Part shown: positions 1 through 8,753 of the stretch, in pieces
How positions within the stretch are numbered: the stretch's first letter is position 1
How the letters are laid out: each line of letters starts with the position of its first letter
DNA from: Ignavibacteriales bacterium
GTDB taxonomy: Bacteria; Bacteroidota; Ignavibacteria; Ignavibacteriales; Melioribacteraceae
Assembly (NCBI GenBank): GCA_020635285.1
Contig: JACKAB010000001.1
Coordinates: forward strand, 1-10,818
Reading direction: 5' to 3'
DNA: 10,818 bases
Notes under the pieces: model-generated
What the model saw: only the letters and a program-made list of their open reading frames with translations
Database searches by the model: none
What the model was told of the DNA's origin: nothing
Program-made: the position numbers and the translations under genes

Positions 1-137
1 TTTTTATTTTTTTTGAAGGGTCGGGAAATTTTTTAAAAACAATTTTGTCCTGCGTTGGCTTTGCAAGCTCTTTGACAAAGCTTTGGTCTGTGCTTGGGCT
101 TGCGGGGCTTTGGCAATGTGCTTGCAAATAGCGTGGG
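1..137. other. Non-coding tail downstream of hsdR with short repeated words
   Basis: This stretch follows the hsdR stop. Bases 50-130 are built from overlapping short words: GCAAGC or its complement GCTTGC occurs at about 63, 103 and 120, and CCAAAGC-like words recur on the minus strand. There is a small perfect inverted repeat, CTTTGACAAAG, at 70-80. Bases 1-45 are A/T-rich with no G/C stem followed by a T run, so I cannot call a terminator. No open reading frame of interest starts here. Confidence 0.5.
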
Positions 138-3100
138 CTAATATTGTCCGTAAATACTCATTCCTCCTCCAAAATATTGATGTTTCAAGTGTTCATACAC
201 TAAGTTTGTCCTTAAATCAATATCATCAGTTTGATATGTTGGATAAGGTAAAACTTCAAAAAGCGTTTTGTTTACATAGTTAAAAACGGCTGCTGCTGTT
301 ACTGATTTATCAGCCCACTGCTCAACTTTCAATTTTTCCTTTTTCAGTTCGTCAAGAAGTTTAATCGATATTTTCTTGATTTCGTTTTTCTCCTTCTCCT
401 CTAACTTTTTACCGTGTCTGAGAATGTCGAAAATGGCTTTTTGCTCGTCTGTCAGTCCTTCCCGTTTAGTGTCGGCTTCTTCTTCTGAATACGAGTTTAC
501 GAGTTCAATCAGTTTTCTGAATGTTTCTTTGATAACTACTTCGTCTTTTCCTCTGTTGTATTCTTCAATGATTTCCTGATAGCGTTTGTAATAGTCAACG
601 GTTAATGGGTTTCGTTCTACCATTCGTTTTAGTTGTTTTTCAACCTTGTCTTTGAGCGACTGAACAACGATGTTTTTATTTTTAGTTTTCAAAAAGTATT
701 GCTCCAACAAGTCAAAATCCAGTCCGCTTAGGTCAATGATTTTTTCTTCGTTGTGTCCGGGTTCTGCTACCATATTTTCTATGGATTCATCCACCACATT
801 TTGAATTTTCCGCATTATGTCGGCTACATCTGCACTTTCAATATTGTCTTCAATAGCGGTGTAGATTACATCAATGGCGTTCTTTCTCGGTGCGTATTGA
901 TTCAATACTTTGTCGGGTTGCAGGGCTTTGTATTTCTTAAAAACTTCTCTTGCCAAAACCTGAAATTTACGTTTGGTTTCGTCATTGGTGTAAACGGCAT
1001 TTACCGCTTTTTCCATTGCAGCCAATTTGTGCAAACCGTCAGCATTGATAAGTTCCTGCAAATCGAAATTCACTTCGTCCTGCAAAAAAGTTTCGGTCGC
1101 TTCTAATGCTTCTTCCAGTTGCTTGATGAGTTCTTCTTTTGGTTTTACAGGTGGTTCGGGTTTTTCGACACCTCCGCCACCGCCTTCATCACCACCTGAA
1201 CCATAAATTGCTAAAGCATCCAATAAGGCAGTATAAGTTTCAATATAATCCACAATCAAACCGTTGTTTTTGCCTTCACTGATTCGGTTGGCTCTTGCAA
1301 TGGCTTGCATCAACGTATGAGATTTTAGAGGCTTATCTAAATACAAAGTGGAAAGAGTAGGCACATCAAAACCTGTAATCCACATCGCACAAACAATCAC
1401 AAAACGAAATGGGTCATCTTCATCTTTAAACCTTGTTTCAAGGTCTTGGGTGTTCATCTTTTCCCTGTGTGGTTCAATGTCCAAATCCATTTTCTGAAAC
1501 TTTTTGAATTTCGTTTTGCTCTGAACTCACCACCACACAAATTTCTGTTTCCTTTATCCATTGCAGTTCACGACTTTTCTCCAACAATTCCTGGTCACCA
1601 TATTTGCCTTTGGAAACTTCTTTTTCCAATTGCTCCACATATTTTTTCCAATGCTCGGTAATCAGGTCATACATTCTTACAGCTGTGAGTTTATCCAATG
1701 CGATAAACATTCCTTTGCCTTTATAACCACGATTGCAGAAATGCCAAACGGCATCTTTTGCAATAGCATCTAATCGTTTTTTAGCGGTAAGTATTGGATA
1801 TTCCCGTGCAAAAGTTGTTCGACTCTGCTGCGTTGGTCGCTGTCTAAATCTTCGCTTTCGGCATCTATTACGGCTCGTATTTGCTCATTGATAACAGGAT
1901 TTTTCAAACCTAAATATTCGCCTCTGTTTTCGTAATACAATGGAACGGTTGCACCATCATCCACACTTCGTTTGAAATCGTAACGGGAAACATAATCACC
2001 AAAAATTCGCTTGGTAATTTCATCGTCTTTAAAAAGTGGCGTGCCTGTAAAAGCCAATAAATGAAGCGTTTGGCAAGGCGTTACGCAAGTTCATTGCTAA
2101 ATTTCCGCCTTGTGTTCTGTGTGCTTCGTCTGAAATGACAATGATATTATCCCGCTTGGTTATTTCTTCTTCAAAGTTGAATTTATGAATTAGTGTAAAC
2201 AAATAGCGGTGTTCGGAACTGAGCAATTCCCGCAAATGCTTTCCGCTGTTGGCTTTCAATGAATCTTTTGCACCTGCTTTTACTTGTGGCACTGCACCAA
2301 CTCCGCTGAATGTTCCGTAAATCTGTGTGTCTAATTCATTACGGTCGGTTACGATTAAAAAAGTATAACTGCCTGTAAATTTGTGGTGAATTTTTTGGCA
2401 GAAGAAAACCATTGAGTAGGATTTCCCGCTTCCTGTGTATGCCAAAACACACCGAGTTTTTGTTTTTCTCTAAACTGATTTTGCCCAGTTTGTAAAGTTG
2501 TTCTTTGTGCTGAATGTTTTCAATGGCTTTGTTTACACCAATAAACTGATGGTTTCGGGCAATAAGTTTTACCACTTTGCCCAAAGAGTTGTCAAACAGA
2601 ATGAAGTTCTCGAACAAATCTAAAAGCGTTTCTTCTCGCAAACGCCTACAATAATTCTATCCAAGGCGACAATGCCTTCGTCTTCTTCTTCTGTAATGCG
2701 TTTCCATTCGTGGAAGTGTTGATACTTGCCTGTAACGCTTCCAATACGGCTTTCAATGCCGTTGCTTAGCATTACAAAAGCGTTGTAATAAAAGAGTTTT
2801 GGAATGACGTCTTTATAGTCGGTGAAATTATCGTTGTAGGCGTTTTCTAGTTTTCGGTGGGCTGCTTTCAGTTCTATGAACAAAAGCGGAATGCCATTTA
2901 CAAATCCGATAATATCGGGTCTGCGTTCTCGGTTACTTTTGCCTTGAATCCATAATTGGCGAACAGCTAAAAGTTGTTGTTGTCGGCATTGTCAAAATCA
3001 AAAACCTTTAGCGTTTTGCTCTTAACCTGTTCGCCCTTTTCATTAATGAAGTCAACGGGAATACCATTGCGTAGCAATTGGTGTTTTTCGTAATTGATTT

Positions 3101-3367
3101 CGGCTAATGACTTGGTAATGCTTTCTTCAATGAGTTTTTCGTAGGCTTGGCTGTAGGCTTGTTCGGGTAAATTGGGATTGAACTCTTTCAGCTTTTCAAA
3201 AAATAGCTGCTTGAGCACAACTTCTTTTTGTTCAGTCTGCCTAAAGTGCTGCCTTCGCCAAAGCCTTCTTTGTTGTATGCCAATAGCGTATCCCAACCCA
3301 ACTGATTGAAAAATAAATCAATCGCTGTTTGTTCTATTAAATTATCTTCTGAGTATTCCCTAGGCAT
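138..3367 (-). pseudogene. hsdR: Type I restriction enzyme HsdR (nuclease/translocase subunit), frameshifted as written
   Basis: HsdR is the ATP-driven translocase and endonuclease of the type I complex. It starts MPREYSEDNLIEQTAIDLFF (ATG 3365-3367). The PD-ExK nuclease reads RPDIIGFVNGIPLLFIELK (about 2866-2922). Helicase motif I is HTQ-GSGKS (2419-2445), motif II DEAH (2119-2130), motif III GFTGTP (about 2040-2057), motif V region ITGFDVPTL (about 1347-1373) and motif VI QAIARANR (1284-1307). A Gly-rich, Pro/Lys-rich linker (about 1140-1200) precedes the helical C-domain. The gene is split by eight single-base indels: missing bases at 3225-3229, 2969-2972, 2640-2642, 2463-2467, 2432-2433 and 1810-1813; extra bases at 2049-2052 and 1501-1505. 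Corrected, it encodes 1077 aa, a normal HsdR length, with every motif kept. No unexplained in-frame stop remains, which favours sequencing error over old decay. The last 1353 bases (1490-138) are clean. It is the last gene in the operon; no hairpin terminator is clear after it. Confidence 0.94.
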
Positions 3368-3519
3368 TATTTTACAATATCTTTTATAAATTCAATAGCA
3401 ATCTCAATTCTATCTTTCTTGTTATCATCCTTCAAAAAATAAAAATCATTGGAGAGTGCTAGAGAATATTTTTTAATAATCATTGAAGTTCTATTAAAGA
3501 ATGTTTGGGTATTTTCCAT
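3367..3519 (-). CDS. Possible 50-residue ORF, or the C-terminal end of the second DUF262 gene
   Basis: A short frame starts MENTQTFF and ends EIAIEFIKDIVK, with its TAA sharing one base with the hsdR ATG (TAATG). It could be a separate small protein, whose start would overlap the DUF262 gene by 26 bases. More likely it is the displaced C-terminus of that gene. The frame opens only a few codons before its ATG, and no ribosome site is spaced properly before it. The third frame reads KKEGWKIPKHSLIE across the same bases, which looks like coding sequence leading into it. In that case two indels, in the A6 run at 3525-3530 and near 3485-3495, would restore one protein. I see no domain in it. Confidence 0.35.
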   Translation of the reverse strand: MENTQTFFNRTSMIIKKYSLALSNDFYFLKDDNKKDRIEIAIEFIKDIVK

Positions 3520-4760
3520 CCTTCTTTTTTCTTGATGTTAATGTGACTCCATTTTTTAAAATTAATGGAGAGTTGCCTGAATATTGGATAAAGCATTGGT
3601 CTTCGTCACATACTTTCTTATCATTTATTCTCTTACAAACAGTTAGTACAAATGGGCTAATATGGTATGCAACTAGTGGGTTAGAACCTTCTGTTCCGAG
3701 CATACGAATTTCGTAATCATTAGGCCACACATAATAATTTAGTTTAGAAGTGAATTCGGGATATTTTAAAAAGTAGTACTTATATGACCTGTCTGTCTGA
3801 TTTTTGTTTAGCCAATTACTTTTAATCTCCTCAAGTTTATCAACTGTCGTTGTTTTGCTAGATTGATTATACATATCAATTAATGAGAAAATGCTTGTTG
3901 AAATCGATGGCTCTTCTGAGGTTAAGATTGTATCCCAATTTCCAATTCTTCCAAAATAGTATGTCTCTCCCATTTTGGTATCTTTTATTTTTAAACCATC
4001 AAAACCACAAGCAATTAATGCCTGTATTCTAAGGGTATCATTAACTGCACCATTCCATATTATATCTTGAATTGCCTTAAAATAGTCAGAAATTTAGAAT
4101 AATTTAAGGATGGTTTTAACAGATGAATCAATCCTCCAAAAACGAAAACTCTTCTAACCCTTTTAAAGCAACTTGGATATTTTTACTGTTTGATTGAATA
4201 ATTTTTGCTTTTTCAACTTCATTCTTCAAACTTGGATCACTAATTTGAGTGCCTTTATTATTCAGTATTAGGTCTTGTAATTTTGTATGAATATCATCTG
4301 ACAATAATTGTCTGAATAACATCCAATAACTACCAAAGTTGTTTATACGAATATTTGTATTATACTTGGTTTCATTCCTTTGTCTTGTGGCTTGAAGTAG
4401 GTTTCTTATTACTCTAATGTTTTGCTCCAATGTTTCGTTAGCATTTGAAAGTTTATGATCTATCATAAACTTTTAGTACTACAAAGAGTAAAATTTTATT
4501 TCTGGCATCTTCATTTTTACTGTCTAAGATAATCCTCTTAAACAAATTGTTATCATCGACTGGATTCCAAAAAACGAGAATTATTAGACAAACTGTGGAA
4601 CAAAGCTGTAATGTTTTCGGGATTAATGTCCCCGTTTTGATTTATTATCTCGTATAGCTTATCTAAGCTGTTAATCAGGAATAAAAAATTTTCTTGTTCA
4701 CCGTAAACATCTTCATATTGGGTAAAACTATTTTTGAAATCCTCTGCTTTTGCGTTTTTA

Positions 4761-4769
4761 TTTTTTTTT
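4761..4769. repeat. Nine-base homopolymer (T9 on +, A9 in the coding sense)
   Basis: This is the longest mononucleotide run inside a coding region of the window. It lies in the second DUF262 gene after the codons for FVTQMFYF. With nine A the frame stops at once (TAA). With eight it continues FKKNKNAKAEDF into the rest of the protein. Either the run was miscounted in sequencing, or it slips in vivo and switches the gene on and off. Confidence 0.85.
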
Positions 4770-5634
4770 GAAGTAAAACATTTGAGTGACAAACTCAAAA
4801 TAATTTATAAATGCATCATCAATAGTTTTTTTGTTTCCTCTATATGCCCAAAACAAATCTGTCCATTCCTTCTCGATTTTGTATGCAAAATATCCTGAAT
4901 AAGATATTTCGCCTTTAATGGGGTGCTTTAGTTTTTTGTCTTTGAATTTCTTCTCAATAAACTGAATGAAGTTTGCTTTAAAATTTTCAAAAGAAGTCAG
5001 CTGCTTTCCCCTTGCATTCATTTTAATGTATAGTTCATCAGTTAGTTCGAAGCCCTTTCTACCTAAATCTAGTAGTTCAAAAGAAATTAAATCGCTATTT
5101 GTTAATCTCTCGAAAACATCATAAGAATTGAAATCGTGAAACTTATTATGCAGGGCTTGGATCATCACCAGCATAGCCTTAATTGTAGGGTCATTGTCCC
5201 ATACAACTCTGTACCATTGCTTGTTTTTAATATACTTGATAAAGTAATCATCATTTATCGATGTCGGAATCTTAATATCTTCTCTGATTAATGTATTACA
5301 AAATTCTCTTGAACTAATGCGGGTATCATAAACAAACTTGCTCAGTTTTTCTTTTTTTTCAGCATCCACATTTTCTTTTAATGCAAAATACCAGTGAAGC
5401 AGAAACAAAGTAGTAAGCCTTTGCTGACCATCTATTGGGTAAAATACATTTTCTTTTTCTCTACCGTACACAAAATCTAAATGCATTTGCTCCTCATTTT
5501 GCAAATAGCGAAGAATTGAATTTAAAAACTTTTCTCTTTTCTCTATTTCTTCTTCACGACCCTGTGCATAATCTCTTTGAATGATGGGAATACTAATTTT
5601 GTGAGAGTCAATAAGTTTCCAAAATGTTATATTA

Positions 5635-5645
5635 TTAGTTGCCAT
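5635..5645 (-). other. 11-base overlap coupling the two DUF262 genes
   Basis: The upstream gene ends NGN-stop within the bases ATGGCAACTAA, which also encode the first residues of the second gene (MAT). The overlap ties translation of the two DUF262 proteins together and supports them acting as a pair. Confidence 0.85.
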
Positions 5646-7556
5646 TTGAGCTGATAATTAAGTTAGTAAAGGATAAATAGACTTTTTCAATCGCATTAAA
5701 GTAGGCGGTTCTGTCATCATCATTCCAGAAAATCATATCATTTGGTCTGTTGGAATAAAATTTGGAAAACGCTCTTTGTGTACAAATAGGCATATATCTA
5801 CCTAACTTGTTTTCTTTCAATAATTCTCGCTTAATGTCAAAAAATGAATTGTTGAATTGACTATTGGTGTCTTTATCAACTAATGCCAGATTATATAATG
5901 TGTGAAGCTCATTTTCTCTGAAGTCAGAAATCTCTGCATAGATTTCTATGATTTCTGAAAAAATGTTTTTGAATGTTTCTTTATCATATTTACGCAACAA
6001 ATTGTCGATTTTTTTTATCGCAGCATCAATTATTTCCGTTTTGTTTTCAAGTTTTGTTTTAAAAGAATTTAGTGACGATTTATGATTGTTTAGCCAAATT
6101 CTTGCCCTATCCTCATCGGTATCTAAACTGGGTGGATTTTGTGGGTGAATGTGTTCAATGCTTGTTATTCTTTCTTTCTTAAATAAATTAAATGGAAATC
6201 TTGCACTTTCCTTTTTGTGTTCTATTAAAGAAAAGACGTTAAATAATAAAAGGATTTTGATTATTGAAGGATTATCTTCATTGTATTCAATTTGGTTTAA
6301 TTTTTTTACGAAGCCTGTTTCTTTGTCTTTGCTTGTGATTTTAATTGCATTTCCAATCTTGACTTTTACAACGCTTTCAAAAAGTTCCTTATCAATGTTT
6401 AGATTTATTAACTCTCTGATTAATTCATCTTTGTTTTTCTCTGTTGCAAATAAAAATCCTAAATAATGATACAAGTTATGGTCGTTATACCATTCATAAA
6501 ATTTACTGAACATCTCCTTTGTCTCTTTCCATATAGCATTAACAGGATGTGTTAAATCTATCTCTGCTGAGTTGTTGTGCAAATTTCCATTTCGCTTATT
6601 TGCTAAATATTTACTAAAAACTAAAAACTCATAATGCTTAGGTTTACCATCAATTAAGTCATACTTTACAAGTGATTGATTCCCAAAATCATTCCATTTG
6701 TCAGCTAGGAGTTTAAAAATAAATTCAATTTTGGATGAAGGTTGATAAGAAATGTCATTGAGAAATAGCCACATTTTTTTCATCTTGGAGTTTTGCTTCG
6801 ATATCATCCCATTCACTGGCTATCTCAAAAAGTCTTTGTCTCACATAGCGTTCTTCTGATGCAGGATACAAATCTGCTTGTAGTAACAATGCTTTTATTA
6901 ACTCTGCATCTGTCAATGGAATTTTTACCCTCATTAAGTCGGGTAAATAAATCGATTGAACTCTCATCTCCATCTTGATTATTATTTTCTGCTTCATACC
7001 AAATAACAGAAACATTATATTCTGATTTTAATAGAGTATTAAGAATTTCAAGTTTATTATGGTTTCCTAAAACCACTGGTTGATATATTCATATCCTTGT
7101 GAAATATGATAGAAAGTCGGCATTGCTTTCGTCAATTGATGTTTTGTAGTCTTTTTTTTCAAAAAAAACTTTACAGTTTTCTCTTGTTTCAAAGTCAATG
7201 GTATAAATATTCAAGTCTCCGCCAAGTAGTTTCCTCACATCTTCCAGGTAATTCAAAATCAAGAGTATTGTAGTAAGTCTTTGCTGACCATCAATTAATT
7301 CCCAACCTTCTATTTTTCCATTTTTAGTAAGCCATTGTTTTCTTTTTACAACTACAGGTTGAAGGCAATAGAATTTACTAACCCTATTTTCTCTGTCTTG
7401 GGTGGCACGATAATACTGCAATATATCATCAAGCAATTCTGTGATCTCTTGTTTACCCCAACGATATCCTCTTTGATAACGTGGTACAAAAAAGTTTTCT
7501 TGGAGTAAATCTCCAATAGGTCTTATTCTTGGGTTTTCTTTTTCTATTTCTGCCAT
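5635..7556 (-). pseudogene. GmrSD-type restriction protein: DUF262 plus DUF1524/HNH nuclease, frameshifted as written
   Basis: This is a fusion of a DUF262 (GmrS-like, ParB/sulfiredoxin-fold NTPase) domain and a DUF1524 (GmrD-like) HNH nuclease. The family includes GmrSD, BrxU and SspE, which attack modified phage DNA. DUF262 motifs are PRYQRGYRW (25-33) and ELIDGQQRLTT (86-96), then FTRLNEGK followed by IPLTDAELIKALLL. The nuclease motif EHIHP lies at 6142-6156 (about residues 467-471), followed by YNLALVDKDTNSQFNN and a downstream Lys, the usual His..Asn..Lys order. The reading frame is split into 7556-7089, a 7076-6930 stretch, 6920-6780 and 6775-5635. One extra base near 7102-7104 and one missing at 7069-7072 cancel each other and create a false TGA at 7089. 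Extra bases lie at 6922-6926 (T5) and 6774-6780 (T7). Corrected, it encodes about 639 aa. The start is 3 bases after the hsdS stop and the end overlaps the next gene by 11 bases. The substrate modification is unknown. Confidence 0.92.
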
Positions 7557-7559
7557 ACT

Positions 7560-8753
7560 TTATACTTCAATTTGTCCACTCATCAGTTTAGGTAATAAAA
7601 TATCACGTGCCTCCCGGAGGCGGGTGTTTTGTTTTAAAAGGTTCTGAATTAGGTTGAAATCATTTTCAACATCTTTCTTATAATCATTGATAACCTTTTT
7701 AGGCGGCAACAATACAGGCATAGCTTTAACAACTTTCGAATTTATCGCTGTTCCAATTGAAGATGTGCTACCCAATGAATCATAAGGGAAGTTCTTTAGG
7801 TAGAAATATATGTATTCAGAACACATTTGATTTTCATCTTCAATATTGAAATGAGCAATCGCTTCATTGGTTGTCATATCCTCAGTTGTGATTGCAACTT
7901 TTCCAACTGTAAGTTTGAAACTCAACAAAACTGTATGTGCTTTTGCAACATTCATATTGAATTTGCTCACTGCCATTTCAGTCACGGTTTCACTTGTTTC
8001 AAAGGCAAAGACCGTTGAATTGTTAATGTCTTTTATCGAAACCCATTTAACTTTTGAATCATCATCATTGAACCATTCCGACTGTTCTCTTGGTGGTGTT
8101 TTGCCAATGTTAATTTTGAAAATCTCATCTGCCCGTTTAACAGACCAACCTTCTGGAATTTTATTGATTTCATTTGAAGGTTTGAAAAAATCAAATTCTG
8201 ATTTATACCTCAAAAACGCCTTCTCCTCCAGCAACTTTATCCGCTTCAAATTATTCTCTATCAAATCATCATAAGCCGATAAAATGGATGCGATTTTGCG
8301 TTGGGTGGGGAGGGGAATATTTGGAACTTTAATTTGCTCAACTACTCCTTTGTCTGCTCTTTGTCTACCCGAAGCACCAACCATACTTTTAATGGCTGGT
8401 TGACGAACTAAATCTGTTTTTGCTAAGTAATAGATAAAGTCAGGGTCGGATATATTTTCCTTTGCTCTAAATACAAAAAATTCTGTTGAGCCAAATCCAA
8501 AACCTTTTTCAAGCCCTTTTACTTTTGCAATCTTCCCATTTTCTAAACATGGAGTAATTCTTGCAAAGATTGTATCACCATTTCCAAATTTTGCTCCTCC
8601 TCCCGTATAAACTCTTTGGTTTATTTCCTGAACATATTTTATTCCACCATCAACAACATCCATTGGGATATTGTCATACAATTCATCCTTTTCCAAAGAT
8701 ACTTTTGGTGGAAACTCAACTAATTCCGAAAATGCTATTGTATCCCAACTCAT
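7560..8753 (-). CDS. hsdS: Type I restriction-modification specificity subunit HsdS
   Basis: HsdS is the DNA-recognition subunit. It binds the two halves of a bipartite site and docks HsdM and HsdR. The protein is 397 aa, the usual length for two target-recognition domains. TRD1 spans about residues 1-145 and has ITPCLENGK at 66-74. It is followed by the central conserved helix, starting LPTQRKIASILSAYDDLIENN (148-168) and running on to about 180. TRD2 starts at KIPEGWSVKRADEIF (198-212) and runs to about 345. The distal conserved helix ends with REARDILLPKLMSGQIEV (380-397). The two-TRD, two-helix layout is complete and unbroken. The ATG overlaps the hsdM stop (ATGA), which implies translational coupling. 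The TAA stop lies 3 bases before the next gene. The target sequence cannot be read from the protein, because TRDs are hypervariable. No second hsdS or inverted TRD copy that would allow shuffling is seen in the window. Confidence 0.96.
   Translation of the reverse strand: MSWDTIAFSELVEFPPKVSLEKDELYDNIPMDVVDGGIKYVQEINQRVYTGGGAKFGNGDTIFARITPCLENGKIAKVKGLEKGFGFGSTEFFVFRAKENISDPDFIYYLAKTDLVRQPAIKSMVGASGRQRADKGVVEQIKVPNIPLPTQRKIASILSAYDDLIENNLKRIKLLEEKAFLRYKSEFDFFKPSNEINKIPEGWSVKRADEIFKINIGKTPPREQSEWFNDDDSKVKWVSIKDINNSTVFAFETSETVTEMAVSKFNMNVAKAHTVLLSFKLTVGKVAITTEDMTTNEAIAHFNIEDENQMCSEYIYFYLKNFPYDSLGSTSSIGTAINSKVVKAMPVLLPPKKVINDYKKDVENDFNLIQNLLKQNTRLREARDILLPKLMSGQIEV
8750..8753 (-). other. ATGA stop/start overlap coupling hsdM and hsdS
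   Basis: The hsdM TGA and hsdS ATG share bases as ATGA. This arrangement usually means that ribosomes finishing hsdM start hsdS, which keeps the two subunits in ratio. It also fixes the hsdS start. Confidence 0.9.

Larger units (their letters stand above)
3367..5645 (-). pseudogene. Second DUF262-domain protein with a large uncharacterised C-terminal region, frameshifted as written
   Basis: This is a DUF262-family protein of a different subgroup from its neighbour. Motifs are IPIIQRDYAQGR (19-30), YPIDGQQRLTTLFLLHWY (69-86) and LYIKMNARGKQLTSFENFKA (205-224). The DGQQR motif is the presumed nucleotide-binding signature. The remaining about 430-500 residues are helical and Asn/Lys-rich, with RVIRNLL, FGGLIHLL (after correction) and a C-terminal YHISPFVLTV segment. 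No EHIxP, PD-ExK or other nuclease motif is seen, so its effector role is unknown; it may act with the adjacent DUF262/HNH protein. Open pieces are 5645-4758, 4798-4553, a stretch from about 4570 to 4453, 4466-4128, about 4140-4070 and 3973-3494. Lesions: extra A at 4761-4769 (A9) and 4569-4574, an extra base near 4450-4466, missing bases at 4138-4142 and 4079-4082. Corrected length is 716 aa with the stop at 3494, or about 758 aa if a further shift near 3525-3530 carries it to the stop at 3367. The start ATG overlaps the previous gene by 11 bases. Confidence 0.83.

Noticed and set aside
70..80. CTTTGACAAAG inverted repeat as a transcription terminator
   Set aside because: The 5-base stem with a single-base loop cannot form a stable hairpin, and no T run follows it in the direction of transcription.
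753..1106. Open frame on the plus strand (117 residues)
   Set aside because: It lies wholly opposite the well-supported hsdR C-terminal region, has a Cys/Phe/Tyr-rich composition typical of antisense reading, and matches no family I recognise.
1140..1200. Gly-rich run in HsdR as a low-complexity artefact or gene boundary
   Set aside because: It sits in frame between helicase motif VI and the C-terminal helical domain, and reads as an ordinary flexible linker.
7089..7091. In-frame TGA read as selenocysteine or stop-codon recoding
   Set aside because: No SECIS-like hairpin is evident, and a pair of one-base shifts gives better family sequence across the site.
7560..8753. hsdS shuffling (inverted or duplicated TRDs)
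   Set aside because: Only one hsdS copy is present, and I see no inverted repeat or recombinase gene nearby in the window.
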